A stretch of DNA of 64,000 bases, from positions 85,126-149,125 of the forward strand of contig LSRX01001368.1 in the NCBI GenBank assembly GCA_001939145.1, read 5' to 3'. This document shows positions 43,801-53,980 of this stretch, one piece after another. Positions within the stretch are counted from its first letter, which is position 1. Each line of letters begins with the position of its first letter. This DNA comes from Symbiodinium microadriaticum. Lineage: Eukaryota > Sar > Dinophyceae > Suessiales > Symbiodiniaceae. Made by a program: the position numbers and the translations under genes. Below the pieces are notes generated by a model. It was not told where the DNA came from. It saw only the letters and a program-made list of their open reading frames with translations, and made no database searches.

Positions 43801-45284
43801 AAGACAGCAGTCGTGCAACGCTGGCCTCAGCACCCGATAGCTTCGCACCTGAGCGTGTGGGCGGTTGAGTCAAGCTTCTGCGAAGCATTCGGTCGAAATG
43901 CGGTTTGCCATGTTTGGGTAAGGGTGAGCTCCGCGCGATGCGCACAAGTCTCACCATTCGAATGGACCGCATAATGTTGAAGTTCACGGAACCAGCATCA
44001 GAATTCTCCTTGTCTGCCGTGTGGACGGTTACAACGACCTGGGCACGTGAAGTGGCCAATGTCAGGCACAAGACATGCGAAAATTCTGGGGTAGCCAAGC
44101 CACATCAAGCCACTGCAGTGCCATCAGAAAGAAGTCAAGCAGATTCATAGTCCAGGCCGCGCCCAGGAAAAACCGAGATGGGTTTGCCGAGATCTTCAGA
44201 ACCATCTCAAGGGTGAAGAAACCGCCTGTGTTCGCACGAAGCCGAACGGTACGCGATCTAAACCTTACCGCGAGAAGCCGTGCGTGCCAGGCCGATGCAA
44301 CAAGTCCAAGGTGCAAAATGCCCAGCCGAGCCGGATGAACTCCTCTGGCGTCGTGGACAACAGGTTGGTAGCCATTATGTTGGTTTCCAACCCTAGGCAG
44401 AAGGCGTTGAAAACGATTACCATGAGCGTCAAGTACTCCAGCGGCCAGGCGTACACCAGCATCTCGTAGATGTGCCACCAAGACGTAGACGTGCGAGACA
44501 CTTCCGGCTTATACACTTTGCTGGTGTTGATTCGTGCTAGCCGCTGCCTGAGCGGATCCCAAGTGTTCGGACCGTCAGGACCGTCAGCAGGAGGATTGCT
44601 GGGCTCTTCCCATTCTGCGCGGCCTTCTGTCTCTTTGTCAGGCTCCTCCGGCACGGGCGACTGTGCAACGCTCCGAGAACTTGGCCGTTTCGGCTGGAGG
44701 GCCGGCGGGCTCGGGCTATCATCGCCAGGTGGCTCTAGCTCCTCTGCCTCCTGCATGGCCTGCACGGAGCCCGGGAGTGATGGCGGCTCCGGGGCCGGAA
44801 GCGACGGAAGCGAGCGATCCGATAAAAGCGACATCCTTGGTCCCTTTGGTTTCGGCGATGCTGGGGATGAGCCGTGCAGTGAACGTTGAGGAACGATCTG
44901 GAAAGCAGGTGCCTCGTGCTCTGCCTTGAGCGTCGGCCGCCTTATGTCAACAACCGCCTTCCAAATCTCTTTTACACTGATGTGCTGGTTCGGTTTGGGA
45001 GATTCTCGAAGTGCAGCCGGACGGACATGCCGGTGAGCCCACTCGTGGTCGGTTGAGTGTGTACCCTCTGTCTCATCCACCGTGCCAGTCTGGGCTCGAG
45101 TGGCAACCGGAGTCCTACCACGCTGGCTCAGCAGCTCCTGTAGCTGCTCACAGGAGATCTTGGCGGTCTCTTCCGCGAAAGTCTGGAACAAATCTGGCAG
45201 TTTCTCTGCAAACCTTTGCAGCTCCCGCTGCAGGGCTTCACATGTAAGTGCATCACCCGGCAAGCATTGCTTCTCCTCGGCCAT
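40837..45284 (-). CDS. Single-domain voltage-gated cation channel with C-terminal EF-hands, 650 aa
   Basis: Eleven exons join in phase: 45284-44315, 44225-44104, 44038-43932, 43617-43549, 43255-43146, 42871-42642, 42426-42362, 42279-42204, 42140-42105, 41152-41054, 40905-40837. A soluble, Ser/Pro/Glu-rich N-terminus (1 to about 278) precedes S1 (about 282-298), S2 (R-L-G-W-A-F-C-G-F-F-T-L-E-M-V-L-K), S3 (D-F-F-L-M-A-L-Q-W-L-D-V-V-V), S4 with five Arg at three-residue spacing (M-R-S-I-R-M-V-R-L-V-R-I-A-R), the linker and S5 (A-L-I-Y-L-L-A-V-F-L-V-D), a pore loop with W-Q-I-I-T-G-G-M-D-W, and S6 (F-V-V-F-C-Y-I-A-F-A-L-L). Two EF-hands follow (one degenerate, M-E-T-S-G-T-G; one D-L-D-D-D-G-T-L-D-A-D-E), then a short Gln-rich coil. 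A four-subunit Na+/Ca2+ channel gated by voltage and tuned by calcium is expected. ATG 45284 is the first Met; the codon 24 bases upstream is TTG. Introns begin GT (3), GC (3) or GA (4). Confidence 0.88.
41424..41444. repeat. (GA)n microsatellite in a channel intron
   Basis: Ten or so GA units in the 951-bp intron of the channel gene. Confidence 0.85.
42588..42613. repeat. (CA)n microsatellite in a channel intron
   Basis: A CA run just after the S6 exon of the channel (leftward sense). Confidence 0.85.
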
Positions 45285-45956
45285 GCTAGCAAAACTTCGA
45301 TCAGCCAAACTCTTGGGCCACGGGCCTGCACCAAACAGTCACGGGTTGCTTCGATTACATGCCCACTCGGTAACGATGAGTCTGTTTCTGGTCCATACTT
45401 GCTCTGCAGAATGTATCTTTTCATCGGCTGCAGGACGCCGCGGCTTTTGGGAGACAACACGCACGAGAGAGCACAGACCCATGCAGACCTGACTCCCGAC
45501 CAGACGTTTTTTCTTCTTCTCGCAGCTGCTGTGCATTGTTTCACTGTACGGCACAAGCCTCAGTGGGCACATCGCACGGCAAGGCGAGCATCGTGAACAC
45601 AGACCTTTATCATCTACTACCCCGCAGTTGCAGCAAAATCGCTGTGTCGACTTGAAGGTTGGGAATGTCGTTCTCTTTTCTCGACTTCCCACGATTCCGG
45701 CTTTCTGGAGTCGTCTGCATCAACTGCTTTAACCTGCGCAGTTTGTTTAACCAAGAGACTCAGCGATAAATTCCGCCATCAGATGGGTCTGTGTTCGCAG
45801 CAACGATTTGGAAGCAGCAAGTTGTCAACGATTGCAGCACTGCAATTTACAGCGAACCCCCAAAAGTTGGAACATGGATTTAGGACGATTAGAGGTAGGA
45901 TTCCCTATACTTTACCTTTCGGGCATGAGGATGATGATGTTCCAACCTTCTGGCTT

Positions 45957-46288
45957 CTACTTTATGTCCGGATACATATCAGGATTGGGAAACCCTCCAA
46001 GAATGTGGCGGTTACTGATTAGCACGGCTCTCCACCTCTCAATCAAAGTGTCGTAAATCCTGCAACATGCCTCTTCTTCTTCGCCTCGCTGGAGCCTGCA
46101 GCAATCTCCTTGAGTTCTGGATTTTCCTTCAAGTATTGCTTCAGCGCTTCCTCCGTCTCCTGGGAGGCACCCATGGTGGGACGTGTGCGCCAAAGAATCT
46201 GCGACGATGTCGGCCTGCTGTTTTTGCTTTGCAGTCTTCTCAGCCCAAGCTGGAGTCCCATACCTCGGCCGAGGCTTGTGTTAGGCAT
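45957..46288 (-). CDS. Small gene, product not recognised
   Basis: Three overlapping leftward frames take turns looking coding: K-T-A-K-Q-K-Q-Q-A-D-I-V-A-D-S-L-A, then E-T-E-E-A-L-K-Q-Y-L-K-E-N-P-E-L-K-E-I with M-G-A-S before it (ATG 46174), then I-Y-D-T-L-I-E-R-W-R-A-V-L ending at TAG 45957. Either short introns or frameshifts separate them. The helical, charged product has no family I recognise. Confidence 0.4.
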
Positions 46289-46663
46289 GATTGAAGAATC
46301 ATGGATTCCTAGATTCCCATCCCCTCCTCCTCAGTCGATTAGTGGTTTGGTCCGATTTTACCTGCCTCTCATCAGGTGTTTTGGTTTGCGCTGGCCGACT
46401 TCACTGCCACTGCTGCTAGCGCCATCGCCACTGCCACTACGGCCACCAGACGATAACTACTCTTGCTTCTACCACTGGCACAAGCACCAGCGCTACCACT
46501 ACAAACCCCTTATCAAAGGCACCCCCCACACCGCACCACCAAAAGAATTCCCCGTCCCCTGCCGCACCACCACGCGCCACCACCCACCGCACTCCCCAAC
46601 AGTCCCCACCACACCTCCCAGTGCCCCAGTGCCCTCGGTTTGTGGATGATTGGGGTTTAGAGT

Positions 46664-48303
46664 TTAGAGTCCGAGGCGGGTCCCCGGGCTTAGCGCCCAA
46701 ATGTAGCTCGGAAGAAAGCACTGGGATCCGCACACAATACATTTGGAGGAAGAGTCGTTCTTGCCTCCACCCAAATGGCCATCCTGAACCAATGTGGCCG
46801 TTTTCATAACTGTCGTATCTCGACAGACTGAAGTCTCCTTGTAGTGGTCGTAGGGCCTCTTTTTGTCTAACTCTTGGCCGCAGAGATAGCAGCCTTTCCC
46901 GGCTGTCGTGGTTCGCAATCAGCTGCGGCCGAGGCTCACCGAGGCTCCGGCTGTGTGTCCCGCAAGGACACTTGATGTGGTTGCAGCCTTCTTCCCTGGG
47001 TTCCATCTTCGACCCAAAAATGCTCCGCGCGAAGTCTTAGTCTTAGTCTTTTCGCGCCTTTCGTAGGGTTTCCGGCATCTCTTGTTGGGACACCTCCGCA
47101 GGGCTGCCTCTGCCATCCTCTCTTCCAGGAACGTCCTGTGCAGGTGACGCAGCCGCTGACGCATGCTGCTTGCACTGGCCGTAGTTGTCCCACCTGATTT
47201 TTGTCTCTCCGTCCTGTGCTGCGGGCCGAGATGCAAACAAATCCGGAGATTCGTCCAGTTTCAGACGGCATATCTGGCTAAATTCGTGTCAAACGAGTAA
47301 CCTCCTCGACTTCATCGCACTTCAACGGGCTGTGCTCGGGCTTCATGCACCAGCGGCATGTTGTCTGACCACACTCCGGATCCAAGCACCTTACAATGCC
47401 ATCCTGAGCTCAATCGTGGTCAGATGAGGGACAAATCTATGCACGGCAGCGCGGCATCGTGTGAAGAAAGGCGCATTGGGATCTGTCATCTGCACCATGA
47501 AGTCGCAACTGGGGCCTAGCAAATACATCTGATGTATCAACGATACTTGCGGCATAAGGAAGCCACCATGGTCGCACAGCTCCAACCCTGAGGCAGCTGC
47601 ATGCGACCAGGTCTGTTAGACCAGAGTTTGCCGCTTCAAGTGCGGCTGAGCGCCGTGAGTACCGAGCCTGAGCAAGCATCATGCATGCTTACCACGAGCA
47701 CAATGCTTTCAGCCACTAACACCTACAGCCCAGTTGCGTAGTCCTTCTTCGGCAGAGCCTTCGAACAGTCAACCGGGCTCTTCCTCTTGCATAATACTCA
47801 GCCCTAAATGCTAGAAACACGGAGCCAGTGCGACACATCGGCGGCATGTCATGACATCTCCGGGGCCTTCCGCAGAGCCGTGTCCGTGAAATGGCCTTGA
47901 CAACCAGAAGTGTCCAGACAACCTCGCACAGCCAAACATGTAGCCCATGGACTTTGGACTGCCAACCTGTATCAAAGATCGGCACTACTAGTAGCGGACT
48001 CGTCTACAATGTCCGAGTGGCCGAGTTTTGAACAGCTCAAACCCGGGATCCCAGCATCACTCCTTGCCACTGCATACTCTGCCAGGGTAATCGCAGGCAT
48101 CTACTGGCAAACGAGCCATTCTTGACAGGGCTCCTCCCCGCGGAGCTGCTTGGGTCTTGTGAGCTACCCCCGCTCAAGTTCAAGGTGAACAATCCCCGTC
48201 CAAAAAACTCCAGTGCCGCGCGCTTGACCTCAGCAGCTTGAGACAGGAATCTCTGTGAGGTCAAGCGTAGCTGACAGTTTTTCTGCCTAAGTTCTGGGCA
48301 CAT
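46664..48303 (-). CDS. RBR-type E3 ubiquitin ligase, RING2 end resolved (RNF216-like)
   Basis: Exons 47135-47054, 47006-46952 and 46893-about 46820 join in phase and give the last zinc domain: A-L-R-R-C-P-N-K-R-C-R-K-P-Y, E-E-G-C-N-H-I-K-C-P-C-G-T-H-S, then C-Y-L-C-G-Q-E-L and Y-D-H-Y. The spacing C-P-x2-x-C ... E-G-C-N-H-x-x-C-x-C-G-x4-C-x2-C and the trailing Y-D-H-Y are those of RING2/Rcat in RBR ligases, closest in style to RNF216/TRIAD3; the Cys of E-G-C-N-H would be the ubiquitin-carrying residue. The introns are 47 bp (GA) and 58 bp (GC). Earlier coding-like pieces lie at 47240-47160 (K-I-R-W-D-N-Y-G-Q-C-K-Q-H), 47585-47391 (S-L-I-H-Q-M-Y-L-L-G-P) and 48303-48037 (L-E-F-F-G-R-G-L-F-T-L); their joins, and the 5' end, are unresolved. 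The frame is open to 46664, but the true end may be sooner. Confidence 0.65.
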
Positions 48304-49289
48304 GGAATGCAGAAACCATGCCCAGCCGCTCCGCTACACCGCAGCTCCTCCTGTGCATTTCCCGGTGACGGGACAGGGTTAGGCATAACTCTGGACTCCT
48401 CTGAGATGGTGGGAGGCAACGTGGCTAAACATGCCAGAAGCTAAGAGCGGTTTACGGCCGTAGAGCGTCTGGACCACACTGCTTTTCGGTGCCCTGCCTC
48501 TGGCAGGAGCTCATCATCAAAGCAGCACCCGCAAGTGCCGAGACCGCCGAGAGCTTTCAGTTCTCGGATTCGCTCAGCCCGAGCCTGAACACTGATCATT
48601 TCCACTGAGAAGAAACTCGTCGAACAACGAAAGCCCGTAAGTGCACCGCCTGCTTTCGCTTTGCGAATGCCTCGCCAATGGCGACAGCGTCGGGCCCGAG
48701 GTCCATTTCCTTAAGTCGTCACCGCGGCGGTGCGTCGTGCATTGAGGAATCTGCCCACCTCACACAAGCAAAATGCTGCTGAGCACCTTCTGCAGCATCG
48801 CTGGTACTTCACAAGGAGGTGCAGGCTTCTTTGGCCGGGAGCATTTCAACGATTCGTTGTCTTCGCTCGCCTTGCAGCTGCTTCGGTTAGCTGCATACGT
48901 CGTATTTGGGCCTCGTTCAGCCACAGTGCCTCCAGAATTGCGCGTGCTTGGCTGTAGGTTCCCGCCTGTTCACGCAAATCTTGCAACCTCTTCTACAATC
49001 TTCTACACAGCCAAGAGAGTGCAGGTCCCCACCCTCTCCACGTGTGAGCTTGCACTGGTCTGCAAGTCTTAAAGTGAAAGCAAAATCTGTTAACTCTCTC
49101 ACTCTCTCTCTATCTCTTCTTCCACCACATGTACGAAGGGCAAAACCCTTCCGTGCCAGAACGCGCACTGGCTTGGTCGGTCTGTGGGGGGCAGCTGTCA
49201 ACGGAGAGACATGCGAGGAAAGGCCTCGTACTGTAGGTGCAACGAGAATCCCCTAAACCTGTATCTCTTGCTTGCTAGCTTGCTTGGGG
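48304..49289. other. Stretch without an identifiable gene
   Basis: I see only overlapping short frames on both strands, with no motif or consistent splice pattern. A short TCTCTC run lies near 49098-49115. Confidence 0.35.
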
Positions 49290-49520
49290 TATGAGCCCCC
49301 GTAGGAGCTCTGGCCCGGAGGCCTACCCCCTATATCTCTCTCTCGGCAGGGCTAGGGGCAGAGAGGTTTCCCCCTATGTATATCTCTCTCCCTCTCGCTC
49401 TATCTACCGAGAAAAGCCGGACACCCCTCTCCCCGCACGCGGACGCGCACCTGCGGGTTCTGGCAGGGTTTCTCCTAGCAACACACCTTTACTCAACCTA
49501 TCTCTCTCACACTGTCGGCG
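49290..49520. repeat. CT-rich dispersed repeat module
   Basis: TCTCTC tracts flank TCGGCAGGGCTAGGGGCAGAG near 49341-49362. The same module, TCGGCAGG..TA.GGGCAGAG, occurs at 63336-63357 in front of the hairpin element, so the two share ancestry. Confidence 0.55.
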
Positions 49521-49719
49521 GAGTCTGCACGAACCGCCGTTGCGGTCTGGCAGCGGTGCCTGCTCGAAGGCAGCGCGGATCGTTGGCGCAGGGGCTTTTC
49601 TGAATTCGGTCATCAGCGCATGGATGGCGTGCAAAGCGTAAGCCTCCGCAGTAGTCACACAGCACTGACCGCATCCAGGTCACAGTCCCGACATAAGGAA
49701 AGCAACCAAGGTCAAAAAG

Positions 49720-52700
49720 AGGAATGGGACCAGGCCTGGGAGTCCTTTGCCCCGGAATCGATCTGCAGGCCATCGTCGAGTTTTTCGCCCCGGAGCCAGC
49801 AAGCCCACCTGTCAATGAAGTCATCCATGGTGCATGTGCCTTCTCCTAGGATAAAACTCTGCCTTGCGCCTTCTTACACGAATTTGCGCACATCTGACAA
49901 CACTGTCGACTGTCTATGTCCACTCTGCATGTCAATGGGGCTAACGATCATGGCCTGCACCTGTGTAACCTTTGTACCTAGGAGCTCAGTATCTGAGTAA
50001 CGTGAACGCGACATAGTCGCCCGCTTCACGACTCTTGGAGTTCAAACGCATTTCAACGCCCGGCGTTGAGTACTGAAAATCCTTTGCAAGCCGACCCTGT
50101 TCACCGGCAAGATACATCTCCTCGACTTCCTCCCGCTCCTCACGGCTTGCAGCCATCACAGGGTCCAGAGAAGCCAGCTGCTCGCCTGGGGTGTTTTTGT
50201 GCATGCCGTGCTACGCCCGTACCTTCAGTGCACGTTCCGGTCGCCCTACGCCCCCTGGATGAATCTGATTCAGTCAAAAACATGTGTCAGTGTGAACCAC
50301 AGTCCAACTGCCGATTTGAGCTTTCCCTTCCGAGACGAGAGGCATGATTGCGTTCGCCGCCTCTTCGCCGCAGGCTCAGGCTCCCTTCGCTCTAAATTCT
50401 CCAGGCCTGGGCTTTGCTTGCCCACAATCCCCAAAACATGCGTGTTCCCGATGACCCAACCTCGGTTTCCGACAGAAATGTCCGGAAAGACAGAGTCAAG
50501 CAACTGACTTCAGTTGGGATGGGGAATTGAGCTTCGACGATCAATTCCTGGGGAGGACCTCCTACCAAAGGCCTCTGATCGGAGGAGAATTCGGCAACGA
50601 TCAGCTCTAAGCATACCAATTTTGCTGAATTGCAGAAAAGAAGCCCCTGCCTTCCTGTTGCTCTAAATCGATGGGCTCGTGCTGGGTAAAGGCCTGCAAG
50701 AGCCAAACTTCTGCACAGAAGCTCGCCAACTCCCAGAAGTTGCGTCCTAGGTCTGACCTACACTGCAGCGCAAGATACAGGCACTACGGGGACGACACTG
50801 CGATTCTTGTGACGCCGACAGCATCTTTTCGGTCAATGCCTTCTTGCTGTCGGAATTAGGGCAACGGCATGGCCTGCTATGGGTAAAAAGCACCTCCTCA
50901 GAAGGTTTCGATACTTCCCAAGCAGAGGCTGAATCTGGAACCCAAAAATTTCAGAATCGCAAACCTCAAGCTGCGCCATCTCCTCCGCATACAGCCTGCG
51001 TGCCAGCTCCTGGACAGGCATCCCTTGTCAACTGTCAACAGGCTCGTTTGCAATCCGCTTGATCTCAGCCTCATCTTCATGAATCTGTTGCCAAACGGCG
51101 GCCATGAGCACCAGTGTCACGAGGTAGATTGAAATTTGTCAATGTTGAGCCCTAGATGTGTGGGCATGCACGCCCACCCGTGAATAGCCTTCTGAAGGTG
51201 TGGTCCGTGATGGCGATGTCAGGTTATCAGTCAACGTTGGCCAGTTTTGCGAGGAGCCTTCTACTACACCATGTGGGTGCTTGAGGCTTGGGCCATCTAC
51301 GCGCTGCAAGAGACGAGAACATGCCAACCAAAGGCTTAGACCTGCCTAAGGCTCGGTCGGAACCGAAGACAGCAGCTGTCCGCACTTCGATTTATTCTTG
51401 GATCGCTCTATCGCTTAAAGAACCAATGCCACCAGCAATGCGCCTTGGTGTCAAGCAAGGGCAGCGAAGGCACACTGCTACATGCAAGACAGCAAGATAA
51501 GTTTGCATCCTCAGGTTCTTGCTCCGATTGCCTGCGCCAACACTGCTGTACTTCCGGACGCCGCGCCGCCTGGGCGGGGCTTCCGGAGCCCGGCGCACAA
51601 ATGAGTCAATCCGAGCTCCATACTCTCGCTTGGCGCTCATGACATCCAGGGCTTGTTGGAATTGATCAAAAAGATCTGGCTCAACTTCAGCAGAAGCGTG
51701 GATGTCTTACGACCCGGTGGCCCCTGGGGGCCGAACAGAATTGAGCAACCTCTGATTCGGCAACAGCAAGCTCACCTCGCAGAAGCTTTCACCACACGGA
51801 AGTGATTAAATTCCAGTCCGACGGGCCTGCTGCAATCTTCCCGCAAATCTCAATAGCTGCATGCAGCAGCTCACCGTGACGGCTGCCCGAGAGTGGCCTC
51901 GTTGCTGCGAACTGAACGCAGTTCGGTATTCTACCCCTTTCCGAAAAGATGGCTAAGGAACGTGCAAGCAATGTGGGTTCACGAAAGCCACAGAGCACCT
52001 CTGGACTGATCACCCTTGACATTTGAAGCCCTCAGCTCGATCGCAGCTCAGGAATGCAGACTGAAGTTCTCGAAGCTGTTGCTCTGCTTGCTCTGTCTGT
52101 GAGTAACGGGCCGTGCTCAAATGCGTGCCCATGTGCGCCCGTCAAAAAAGGTATGTGTTATATGACCTGCCTGTCTGCTGGTCTGTGTGCTCCACATACC
52201 CAGGAGTGCACAAGTTGACAGGCAAATACCGACTGGGCTCTTGACTTATGTAGGTGCACATTATACGCAGACAGACGGACAGATATAGAGCCCGGCACTC
52301 TTTTGCCCAGAGGTGATGGCCATCATCTGGCGAAAGCTCAAACCTGCGTGAGGGCGAGGCCGGCCGAAAGCGTTTGAGGCGATGCTCTCGGTTTCGACAT
52401 TGTCGGTCAACACGAAACCCCGCCTCTCACAGTTCGTCAGCAACCGGCCCCTCATCGCAAGTGCCTCGCGCATGTGAGCTTCAGATCTGCATGGATCCTG
52501 ACAACTATGCAAGCAGTCGACGGCATGATCGCAATTCGCTCGCCACAGTCAGAGTCATTGCCAGGGCACTCCAACAAGCGTTCGGAGCACCGCAGGTGGT
52601 CGATCACAGGGCTCCAGAGCCTGAGCACAGCTCAAACTCTGCCAAGAAATGCCACGAACTTGATTTTCAAGAGAGATGCTGACCATTTCAGGAGATGCTC

Positions 52701-53643
52701 TGTGGCGAAGTCAAGTGCATCCGAAGAGTTCTCGCTTTTTGGCGGATCGCACCATCGATATTTCCGTAGTGTCCGACCAGACTTATCACCTGTGTGATTG
52801 GTGTCCACCTCTTCACTAGAACCACCAGAAAGTCTCAATAAGCCTGCGGCCACACATGCAGCATCCAGGTCCGTGGACTGCTCAGGAACCAAGTCCTTAG
52901 TCCACGTTTCCAGCATACTGTGTTTTCTAAGGACGTCGAGCGAATCGCTCCGCCATTCCAACCTGCTTGTCATCCTACACAACAACTCTCTCCGCAAGTC
53001 TACCACTGCCACGGTGGCATTCTTGATCTACGACTCTACGAATCTACAAACCGCATGAGGCAACTGGCCTGGCCTTGTCAGGGCACAGGTCCACGTCCAA
53101 AGCGAGAACAGCCTCCACACCAAGACCGCCGGTGCTTGTCAGAACCTGTGGCTAGAGATGGATTCGACAACATTGCTTTCCCGAGCCGTGAGAAGACATC
53201 TCGAAGCTGATGCATCTGGTCCAACATACCCTGTCATACTCTACTTAGACTCTACTCACTGCTCGATGGATAAGGCTGCAAGAATCAGGATTTTCTTCAG
53301 CACTGTCGCTGAATGCCTCCGCGACGATCTCCGCCAACACCACTGCCAGCTGCGCCCGGGCTTGGGTCAAGCCCTCGAGGCGGTCCTCAGAGGTCACCGC
53401 TTGGGACCCGCGACACGTCGACCGCACAGCCCAGCCCTTCGACCGGTCCTGGATGGAAATGCTCAGCATGTCATCAAGAAAGCTTCTGCCTGGCCCGCAG
53501 CACTGTGAAAATTGGCCCTCACTGCTCTCAGCTGACTTTTTTCGTGCGATGCGAATGTCCCACGAACATCCGCCCTTCCACTCGCTGCTCACTCTCTCTT
53601 CTTCTTCTTCCCCAGGGCATAGGGGGCGTGTCAGACCCCTCAT
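49720..53643 (-). CDS. Large multi-exon gene (or two), product not recognised
   Basis: A series of leftward coding-like segments is separated by introns: about 53430-53250 (T-S-E-D-R-L-E-G-L-T-Q-A-R-A-Q-L-A-V-V-L), 53012-52640 (V-D-L-R-R-E-L-L-C-R-M-T-S-R-L-E-W-R), 52022-51800 (P-E-V-L-C-G-F-R-E-P-T-L-L-A-R-S-L-A-I-F), 51640-51540, 51103-51042 (M-A-A-V-W-Q-Q-I-H-E-D-E-A-E-I-K), 51011-50900 (E-L-A-R-R-L-Y-A-E-E-M-A-Q-L-E), 50204-49986 (E-E-R-E-E-V-E-E-M-Y-L-A-G-E) and 49845-49725 (M-D-D-F-I-D-R-W-A-C-W-L). The charged helical repeats E-L-A-R-R-L-Y-A-E-E resemble motifs seen in ubiquitin-binding proteins, but that is only a hint. Boundaries, number of genes and function are not resolved. Confidence 0.4.
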
Positions 53644-53735
53644 ATGTTAATGGGGCTTTCGGGGAGTGTGAAAAAGTATTTTCCAGCTCTCAGGGATCGA
53701 TATTTTAGATATTTCACTCTCTCTCTCTCTCTTCT
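53590..53735. repeat. Diverged copy of the CT-flanked hairpin element
   Basis: CTCTCTCTTCTTC, then CCCAGGGCATAGGGGGC, imperfect GGGG/CCCC pairings, a TAATGGGG stem, the tail TTTCGGGGAGTGTGAAAA, and finally a second CT run at 53715-53733. The order matches the element at 63.36-63.46 kb. Confidence 0.55.
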
Positions 53736-53764
53736 TCCTGCCGTGCTGTTGGGCTGAAGGCGGT

Positions 53765-53980
53765 GCGTTTCAGCCAAAAGAAGACGGGAACATTCTCCGT
53801 GCTCTCTTCCCGTGCTGCCACCAGGCCATCATCGGCCGCCAGTGCGACGGCATTCATCCGCCTGGGCCGGCTTCGGCTGAAGCGGCGATAGCGACCAAGG
53901 CACCGTTGCAGGCCGCCGGAGTGGCTCCTGTGTACAGTACTGCTGCCATTGACAGCCATATTCCGACTGCCCCACACTGA
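53765..53980 (+). CDS. Possible exon, unrecognised
   Basis: The rightward frame F-Q-P-K-E-D-G-N-I-L-R-A-L-F-P-C-C-H-Q, then Ala-rich, ends with TGA at 53978-53980. Composition is natural, but the leftward frames here are also open. No family. Confidence 0.25.
   Translation, partial: AFQPKEDGNILRALFPCCHQAIIGRQCDGIHPPGPASAEAAIATKAPLQAAGVAPVYSTAAIDSHIPTAPH

Noticed and set aside
46437-47006. 189-codon minus-strand frame read as one protein
   Set aside because: Only its first 18 codons fit the RBR zinc domain; the rest reads through an intron and past the true exon into low-complexity sequence.
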